A stretch of 64,000 nt of DNA, taken from Bacteroidota bacterium (lineage in GTDB: Bacteria > Bacteroidota > Bacteroidia > AKYH767-A > 2013-40CM-41-45). The DNA lies in contig JADJFC010000006.1 in NCBI GenBank assembly GCA_016708785.1, forward strand, positions 1 through 64,000, read 5' to 3'. Under the pieces are notes generated by a model. That model did not search any database, had not been told where the DNA came from, and saw nothing but the letters and a program-made list of their open reading frames with translations. The translations under genes were made by a program, and so were the position numbers. Below, in pieces: positions 57,948 to 64,000 of the stretch. Within the stretch, counting starts at the first letter, position 1; the number at the start of each line of letters is the position of its first letter.

Positions 57948-58094
57948 CGTTTTTTATGAATAATACTTGTTTCGTTTTGTACTATGATCAATGGTTAAAT
58001 ATCGATCCAATATAATGTAATGGTCTTGAACGACCGGATACATCATAGGTTGCACCAAATTTAAACTAAGATCAGACCCCTCTTTACGCAATCT

Positions 58095-59018
58095 TTACAA
58101 GAATCTTACATTCCTGTGGAATTGGCGTTTTACTACTTTTACAGGTTTGTAACAATACCCCAGCATGATCTCGTGTGTTCCGCTGCTATATGTTTTTATT
58201 TCTGATGTAGTCAAATCGTAAGCGTAACCGAGTTTCAAATTTGGCATGATCTCTAATCCTGCCATCAACACTATTGCATCTTGTAAACGATAAGATGCTC
58301 CAACCCAGTAACGGCTATTAATAAATAAATTTGCATTGATATCGGCTTGAGTAGATACAGCATCAGACTTCAACTTAACCATTGGTTTCAGTGTAAGAGA
58401 TGAAGTAAGATCTAAACTATAACCTGCCATAAGATAATAATGTCTTGCTAAACTAGAAGTAATGTTGTCGTAATTGATTTCTCCCTCTGTAAGATGCGCT
58501 GATGATAAACCAACATACAATTTGTCAGTATTATAATATGCCCCAAATCCAAGATCGAATGTTGAACCACTAACGTTACCTGTTGGTATATTATTGTCAT
58601 TGGCATCGTTATATACGAACTTCGATCCGTTCAATGATTTTTGATGCATTCCAAAATCGACTCCAATTCCAATTCGACCTGAACCTAGATCCGCACGGTA
58701 AGCATAAGCCAATCGCGCATTCAAATTCTTTTCAACTCCTAATCCATCAGCGGCATAAACGGTCAGGCCAACTCCTCCATGCAACATTTCAACAGGCATG
58801 TCGGCAGTCAAAAGCATTGTCTTCGGTTCTCCACCAAATCCTGTCCACTGGTTTCTGTAAAGCAAAGTTCCGCAAATGGCATCATTTGAGCCTGCGAAAC
58901 CTGGATTAACACAAAGTTTGGTGAACATGTTCTGACTGAATTGAGGATCCTGCTGGGCAGATACCTTCAAAACAAGAAAGGAGAGGCAAAAAAATGCAAT
59001 CGTAAAGGTTTTACGCAT
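58095..59018 (-). CDS. PorP/SprF family T9SS outer-membrane protein
   Basis: About 307 residues after setting the start at 59018 (MRKTFTIAFFCLSFLVLKVSA); an in-frame ATG at 59060 is less likely. Motifs: QDPQFSQNMFTKLCVNPGFAG, CGTLLYRNQWTGFGGEPKTM and the C-terminal KLGYAYDLTTSEIKTYSSGTHEIML, all hallmark PorP/SprF barrel parts. These barrels anchor or present T9SS substrates such as SprB-type adhesins. It is one step upstream of gldK (147 bp) in the same direction, as in other Bacteroidota. Paralogues are numerous, so a numbered symbol cannot be given. Confidence 0.9.
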   Translation of the reverse strand: MRKTFTIAFFCLSFLVLKVSAQQDPQFSQNMFTKLCVNPGFAGSNDAICGTLLYRNQWTGFGGEPKTMLLTADMPVEMLHGGVGLTVYAADGLGVEKNLNARLAYAYRADLGSGRIGIGVDFGMHQKSLNGSKFVYNDANDNNIPTGNVSGSTFDLGFGAYYNTDKLYVGLSSAHLTEGEINYDNITSSLARHYYLMAGYSLDLTSSLTLKPMVKLKSDAVSTQADINANLFINSRYWVGASYRLQDAIVLMAGLEIMPNLKLGYAYDLTTSEIKTYSSGTHEIMLGYCYKPVKVVKRQFHRNVRFL

Positions 59019-59206
59019 CTTTAGAACAGTGTTGGTTAGCTGAAGGGTTAGATTTCTCAACTTTTGGAGCGGGTAAAGTAATGAAAAAATAAATCTAAAA
59101 ACAAAATTATTTTGAATGACCGATTGTTAATTTCTTCACTATTTTGAAGGTTCAACGGAAGATAGGTGAAATGGTTGCTTCTTGAGGTGTTTACATGAAG
59201 TGCTGA

Positions 59207-59268
59207 GTTCAAAGTTCAAAGTTTTTGCTTTGTAGGCAACCAACTATGAACTCAGAACTTTGAACTTA
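59207..59268. repeat. GTTCAAAG inverted repeat
   Basis: GAGTTCAAAGTTCAAAG at about 59207-59223 pairs with CTTTGAACTT at 59259-59268, at the 3' end of the arginase-like gene. It may act as its terminator. The word differs from those in neighbouring gaps. Confidence 0.7.
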
Positions 59269-60441
59269 AGAAACTGCGATCTTCTGAAATGCCTGCCACC
59301 ATCTTTCCGGCATTTCTTCACGGAGAGCGGTTTCGTAATCTTTGTACGAACAGGGCACTAAATGATGACGGTGGTACCGAACTTTATTTGTCGGATAAGG
59401 CACTTCCATCCACCATCTTTCACTCTTAGTACTCTTGTAAAAAACAATTTCCTGATCATCTTTTTTCAAGGCAACCCTGTATTTCACAAAGCCGGTTTTG
59501 CTCTTGAGAGGTACATCTTTTTTACGGTTGTAATAGCCGTCAATCAAATACCAAAGCATCTGCGCTGCAAGATGAGAGGTCTGGTCATGGTTATCGAAAA
59601 GTGGATTGATCTCAAAAATTCCAAAAGATGTAAGCTTATCACTCATTCCTGCATATCTCACGATCTTACAAGCTTCTTCGCCGTAAAAACCGTTTGGTGT
59701 TGCATTACAGTTTCCCGGGGCATCACTTTGTCGGATAGCCGTAATGTCGAAAGAAAGTATATCTGCATTTCTAACGATGGGCTCTACTTCTTCCATATCT
59801 GCTCGTACTTGTCCCAAACGATATGCATCAAAAAACAGACGTTCCATTAACTCGATCTGATCATGACCAACGAAATACGTCTGATAACCGATATTGCTGA
59901 AATTGAAAAGGAAGTTGGGCTCATGCAAAACGATCTTTCCTAAAAATGAATTTGAATTGATCTTTTCTTCTGTCGAGCCAAGATCAAATGATGCATCTAC
60001 TGATGCAATGTTCACCGTTTCTTCAAGCTTTTGATAGGCTACGTACTGTGCAAAAGTCAGATCCTGACTGCCTCCAAGCAAAACCGGTAATACGCCTTCT
60101 TTCATCAATTCAACCATGATGGTTGTAACTGCTGCATATGTATCGGCTAAGGTCTCTCCTACTCTGAGATTTCCAAGATCAACAATTGAATAGGGATAAT
60201 CAGCTACTTTCAATGCGAAAAATTTTTCTCTGATCACATCCGGTGCTTGTGAACATCCGTCGTTGCGGACCGATCCTCGGTCTTCTTCCACTCCGAAAAT
60301 TGCAATATTCACCCCTTCAAAAGAAGGAAATTTATCGACCTCAAGAAATCGTGTTATGACATTTCCTATAGATGATTTTTGATCTTCGTAATTCCCAAAA
60401 CGAACTTTGTCGAGGGGGTCGAAGAAGATGCTGATATCCAT
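59266..60441 (-). CDS. arginase/formimidoylglutamase-fold protein lacking metal ligands (putative pseudoenzyme)
   Basis: A 391-residue protein of the ureohydrolase fold. The three arginase motifs are present but altered: GGSQDLT for GG-H, DASFD for DAHxD and SFDITAIRQSDAPG for SFDxDxxDP, so about three of the six Mn ligands are changed. A C-terminal extension (ERWWMEVPYP, RYHRHHLVPCSYKDYETAL) is absent from true arginases. The automatic label is formimidoylglutamase (hutG), but histidine degradation genes are not nearby. From memory it occupies this place between topA and porP in other Bacteroidota; a structural or regulatory role in the T9SS/gliding locus is inference. Confidence 0.75.
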   Translation of the reverse strand: MDISIFFDPLDKVRFGNYEDQKSSIGNVITRFLEVDKFPSFEGVNIAIFGVEEDRGSVRNDGCSQAPDVIREKFFALKVADYPYSIVDLGNLRVGETLADTYAAVTTIMVELMKEGVLPVLLGGSQDLTFAQYVAYQKLEETVNIASVDASFDLGSTEEKINSNSFLGKIVLHEPNFLFNFSNIGYQTYFVGHDQIELMERLFFDAYRLGQVRADMEEVEPIVRNADILSFDITAIRQSDAPGNCNATPNGFYGEEACKIVRYAGMSDKLTSFGIFEINPLFDNHDQTSHLAAQMLWYLIDGYYNRKKDVPLKSKTGFVKYRVALKKDDQEIVFYKSTKSERWWMEVPYPTNKVRYHRHHLVPCSYKDYETALREEMPERWWQAFQKIAVS

Positions 60442-60483
60442 TCTTTTTGAAGTTTTATTTAAGCTTTCGAATGTAAAGTAAAA

Positions 60484-60560
60484 AAGGTTTAAAATGTTTA
60501 AGGGTTTTAAAGTGCTTTACAACTAGTTCCACTTTAAACTCCTTCAACAATTTAAACCTA
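60484..60560. repeat. TTTAAA-rich inverted repeat
   Basis: AGGTTTAAA ... GTTTTAAAGTG pairs imperfectly with CACTTTAAAC ... ATTTAAACCT across a 20-base loop, between topA and the arginase-like gene. A possible RNA hairpin; not a simple terminator since it is followed by AT-rich text. Confidence 0.6.
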
Positions 60561-60572
60561 TTAAATTAATTT

Positions 60573-62844
60573 CTATTTTTTCTTAACTGCCGCCTTCTTC
60601 TTCACAGCTACTTTCTTCTTCGCAGGAGCCGCAGCTTTTTTAGCGGGTGCAGCTTTCTTGGCTGTGGCAGTTTTCTTAGCAGGGGTTTACCTGAATTTCC
60701 GGTTCGTCGGGGAATGACATGATCAATCGCTCAGCATTTTGCTTCCGTTTTTCTTCGATCAATTCTACAGCTCTTTCGTAAGTAACAGTATATGGATCGT
60801 CTTCTTTTTTCATTGATACAAAGAAGTCATTTAATCGTACATACGGACCAAATCTTCCAATTGCAACTACAACATCGTGATCTTCATATTGACCAAGATT
60901 ACGAGGCAATTTGAAAAGTTCAATGGCTTCTTCAAAAGTGATCTGGTCGAGACGCTGCTCTGCTCTTAATTTGGCGAACTTTGGTTTTTCTGTTTCATCC
61001 GGTGTTCCAATTTGAGCCATCGGACCAAAACGTCCGATACGCACTAATAATGTTAAGCCACTTACAGGATCTTTCCCAAGAATTCGTTCTCCTGATGCAC
61101 GCTCAGATTCTTTTTCAGTGGTCTTAACTGTACCATGAAATGGACCATAGAATTCTGTGATCATTTTCTGCCATTGCAAATCGCCATTGGCAATATCATC
61201 GAATTCCTTCTCTACATAAGCAGTGAAATTGTAATCGAGAATCTGCTTGAAATTAACAACCAGAAAATCGTTTACGACCATTCCGATATCGGTCGGATAT
61301 AATTTATTTTTTTCTGCGCCCGTGATCTCTGTCTTTGTCTCATGAACGACCTTGTTGTCGATCAGTGTTAGCACAGAATAAGAACGCTCTTTACCTAATC
61401 TTTCTTCTTTCGAAACATAACCACGTTTCTGGACAGTACTGATCGTTGGTGCATAAGTAGAAGGACGGCCAATGCCAAGTTCTTCCAGCTTTTTCACCAA
61501 TGCAGCTTCTGTAAAACGACTTGGTGGATAAGTAAAACGCTCTGTGGCTTTCGCTTCCTGGAGTTTTAATTTATCACCGATCGACATTGCAGGAAGAAGT
61601 CCTTCTTGTTCTTCAGTACTATTTTCATCGTCAGTTCCTTCCATATATACTTTCAGGAATCCGTCGAACTTAATTACTTCACCATTTGCCACAAAATCTT
61701 CAGCAGTTTTCTGAGAAGAGATCGTGATCACTGTTTTTTCAAGAATGGCATCTGCCATTTGGGATGCGATAGTACGCTTCCAGATCAGACTATATAATTT
61801 TTCTTCACGCGGATCGCTGCCTGCAGTTTCTACTGTGAAATCTGTCGGACGAATGGCCTCATGGGCTTCTTGTGCGGAAGCTGTTTTTGTTTTATACTGA
61901 CGACCTTCGTGATATTTGGCGCCGTAATTTTTTATGATGGCCTCTTTTGTAAAATCCAATGCATCCTGAGAAAGATTTACTGAATCTGTTCTCATATAAG
62001 TGATCTTACCTGCTTCGTACAATTTCTGTGCGATGACCATTGTTTGAGACACACTGTATCCCAATTTTCTTGCTGCTTCCTGTTGTAAAGTCGATGTGGT
62101 AAAAGGTGCAGATGCTGTACGTTTTCCGGGCTTTACTTCCAGATTCTTCACGCTGAAATTTGCGCCTATACAATTTTGCAAAAATGTTTCAGCTTCTTCT
62201 TTAGTTTTGAATTTCTTCGGTAACTCAGCTTTGAATGTTTTACCGTTTGTATCAAAAACTGCAGTGACACGGTAAGATGCTGTAATTGTAAATTCGTCGA
62301 TCTCTCTTTCACGTTCTACGATCAAACGAACTGCAACAGATTGAACACGGCCGGCAGATAATTGCGGGCGAATTTTTTTCCAAAGCACAGGCGACAATTC
62401 AAATCCAACGAGACGATCAAGAATTCGACGAGCTTGTTGTGCATCGACAAGGTTTTTGTCAATCTTCCGCGGATTATTTATTGCCTCCGTGATGGCCTTT
62501 TTTGTGATCTCATGAAAGACGATTCTTTGAGTATTGTTTTTATTGAGTTTCAATGTCTCATATAAATGCCAGGATATCGCTTCCCCTTCACGGTCCTCAT
62601 CGGTAGCGAGCCAGACCATTTCGGCTTTCTTACATAACTTCTTAAGTTCATCGATCACATTCTCTTTATCAGGACTGATCTCATAAACAGGTTCGAAATT
62701 ATTTTCCACTTGAATCCCCATTCCACTCTTCACCAGATCTCTCACGTGACCATAGCTTGAACGAACCACAAAGTCTTTTCCAAGATAACCTTCAATCGTT
62801 TTTGCTTTCGCCGGAGACTCAACTATTACTAAATTTTTTGCCAT
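60573..62844 (-). CDS. topA: DNA topoisomerase I, with Lys/Ala-rich tail, frameshifted at the tail
   Basis: Type IA topoisomerase that relaxes negative supercoils. TOPRIM motif VESPAKAKTIEGYLG and DEDREGEAISWHL; the catalytic Tyr region is ITYMRTDSVNLSQDAL; ATPSRF-type motif reads YPPSRFTEAALVKKLEELGIGRPSTYAPT. The visible frame stops at 60676 after PEIQVNPC. Slipping one base in the C4 run there gives TPAKKTATAKKAAPAKKAAA and KKKVAVKKKAAVKKK, a basic tail ending at 60573. Restored length about 756. The core is intact; only the tail is shifted. Confidence 0.95.
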
Positions 62845-63282
62845 ATTTCTATTTTCAATGTTCGCAAATAAAAGAATTTATTCTTTAACAAAATGGGAGA
62901 AGTTTTTTTCTTGTATTAAATTAACCTTAAAACAAGTGCAAACAAAGGGATTCAATGATTTCAAAACTAAACGTTTAGTTGTGTTAAAAAGTTTTGAAAA
63001 ATAATTTTAAAAAATAATTTCTTGCAAAATTCCCACATTTTGAAGTTAGTAGTTAAACAAAATGTCTTTGTCGTGAAATTTACTTTCGAAAAGCTACTTA
63101 AAATAGTTGGCAACCTTCTCGTCAAAATATTTACTTTATCATAGGTAAAACAGAAATCAATAAAAGTTTATAGCATGCAGATAAATTGGAGGAATCCACC
63201 TCAGAAAGATAATTTGAATAAGGTATTTATACATATATAATATGTATTACCGGTCTTTTAATAAAAAGATTACATTACTAGA
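62845..63282. other. 438-bp divergent gap with two palindromes
   Basis: Between minus-strand topA and the plus-strand radical SAM gene. It holds AACTAAACGTTTAGTT (62966-62981), a perfect 16-base palindrome of the LacI-operator kind, and ATACATAT-ATA-ATATGTAT (63229-63247), an 8-base perfect inverted repeat 36 bases before the ATG. The rest is AT-rich with no ORF that I support. Confidence 0.6.
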
Positions 63283-64000
63283 ATGAGTAATGATCGTAAT
63301 AAGACCGAAATGATCAAGGGACGAGGTGCGCAGATAAATACTGCAAACCGGTTTTTGAAACATGAATTGGTGACAGAACACATTGAAAGACTTGATGAAG
63401 AATTGCAATTAAGCAAGTCCACGCAATACCTGAATGAGTTTCCAAAAAAGATAATCAACTCAGTAAATAGTCCTGATCTGAATTTTGGCTTTTCAATGAA
63501 TCCATATCAAGGATGCGAGCATGGTTGCATTTATTGTTATGCGAGAAATACACATGCTTATTGGGGACTTAGTCCGGGAATTGATTTTGAAACAAAGATT
63601 TTAATTAAACCGGAAGCTCCAAAATTGTTGGAAGCCGAACTGATGAAAAAAAACTGGAAGCCGGCACCTATTATGCTTTCCGGAAATACGGATTGTTATC
63701 AACCTGCTGAAAGAAAATTTAAAATCACCCGACAATTGCTTGAGGTTGCCTTGAAGTTTCGGAATCCGGTCGGAATGATCACTAAGAACAAACTCATCCT
63801 CCGCGATCTGGATCTTTTGAAACAACTTGCGCAATTAAACTTAGTACATGTAATGATCAGCATTACTTCTCTTGATGAAGAGCTGCGATTGAATATGGAA
63901 CCGAGAACAGCTACAGCAAAAAATCGTCTTGAGGTTGTGAGGACTTTGAATACAAATGGAATTCCTACCGGAGTTATGGTTGCACCAATCATTCCCGGAT
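63283..64000 (+). CDS. radical SAM protein, PA0069/SplB-like, 3' end outside window
   Basis: The frame runs from ATG 63283 to the window edge with no stop (239 codons), so it is partial. MSNDRNKTEMIKGRGAQIN begins it, then SMNPYQGCEHGCIYCYARN holds the CxxxCxxC cluster (C78, C82, C85). The next stretch ILIKPEAPKLLEAEL, PIMLSGNTDCYQPAERKF, LEVVRTLNTNGIPTGVM follows the SplB-like radical SAM pattern of PA0069 proteins, which are related to spore photoproduct lyase. The reaction is not known; DNA or RNA lesion repair or modification is one idea. It lies divergent from topA behind a palindromic operator-like site. Confidence 0.88.
   Translation, partial: MSNDRNKTEMIKGRGAQINTANRFLKHELVTEHIERLDEELQLSKSTQYLNEFPKKIINSVNSPDLNFGFSMNPYQGCEHGCIYCYARNTHAYWGLSPGIDFETKILIKPEAPKLLEAELMKKNWKPAPIMLSGNTDCYQPAERKFKITRQLLEVALKFRNPVGMITKNKLILRDLDLLKQLAQLNLVHVMISITSLDEELRLNMEPRTATAKNRLEVVRTLNTNGIPTGVMVAPIIPG

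Noticed and set aside
59266..60441. Functional formimidoylglutamase (hutG)
   Set aside because: Metal-ligand residues are altered and no histidine-degradation genes are adjacent; kept as a putative pseudoenzyme instead.

Overview
The window comes from a gliding or surface-motile member of the Bacteroidota. The evidence is a gldKLMN core with a PorP/SprF gene, a second gldN copy, gldA, a 2848-residue SprB-type adhesin, C-terminal type IX secretion (T9SS) sorting domains, a carotenoid operon, promoters with the TAnnTTTG -7 element typical of the phylum, and a SAM-II-type riboswitch before metK. I cannot name the genus.

Layout: 1-3.4 kb holds metal-handling genes (broken CusA/CzcA pump, a Cys/His-rich small protein, a four-cysteine HMA protein). 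3.4-9.3 kb is an accessory block next to tRNA-Val: a type IIG restriction-modification gene, an excisionase-like HTH protein, a zinc-ribbon protein and two unknowns. 9.9-17 kb has a secreted Asp-box propeller protein, a tonB-exbB-exbD-tonB operon, a hydrolase and a beta-barrel protein. 17.2-20 kb carries mazG-like, dtd, rsgA and gldA. 20-24.2 kb carries an unknown repeat protein, metK behind its riboswitch, and an IS3-family element. 24.3-37 kb mixes housekeeping genes (era, der, a Dcp-type peptidase, tRNA-fMet, tRNA-Arg) with secreted proteins and ends in a striking array of ten palindromic units beside a four-helix-bundle gene. 38.1-43 kb is a carotenoid operon ending in ispH. 43-63 kb is the motility/T9SS block: the giant adhesin, two gldN copies, gldM, gldL, gldK, porP, an arginase-fold protein that has lost metal ligands, and topA. 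A radical SAM gene runs off the right edge.

How they work together: GldK, GldL, GldM and GldN form the inner-membrane motor and periplasmic ring of the T9SS. PorP/SprF-type proteins and sorting-domain cargo (the SprB-like adhesin, the Asp-box protein, the beta-helix protein) are the surface side, and TonB-ExbBD energises outer-membrane receptors. The Crt enzymes turn geranylgeranyl diphosphate into hydroxylated cyclic carotenoids, with IspH feeding the isoprenoid supply.

Caution on quality: about 18 genes, including essential ones (era, rsgA, topA, gldM), are broken by single-base indels, several of them in A, T or C homopolymers. I read most as sequencing or assembly errors, not real pseudogenes, and give the reconstructed spans. 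Breaks are unevenly distributed: the 8.5-kb adhesin gene is intact. The most unusual non-coding feature is that many intergenic gaps carry hairpins or tandem tracts built from short words peculiar to that gap. I did not find a complete, clearly new defence or metabolic system. The best candidates for something undescribed are the palindrome array with its four-helix-bundle neighbour, the arginase-like pseudoenzyme in the gliding cluster, and the unknown protein inside the carotenoid operon.
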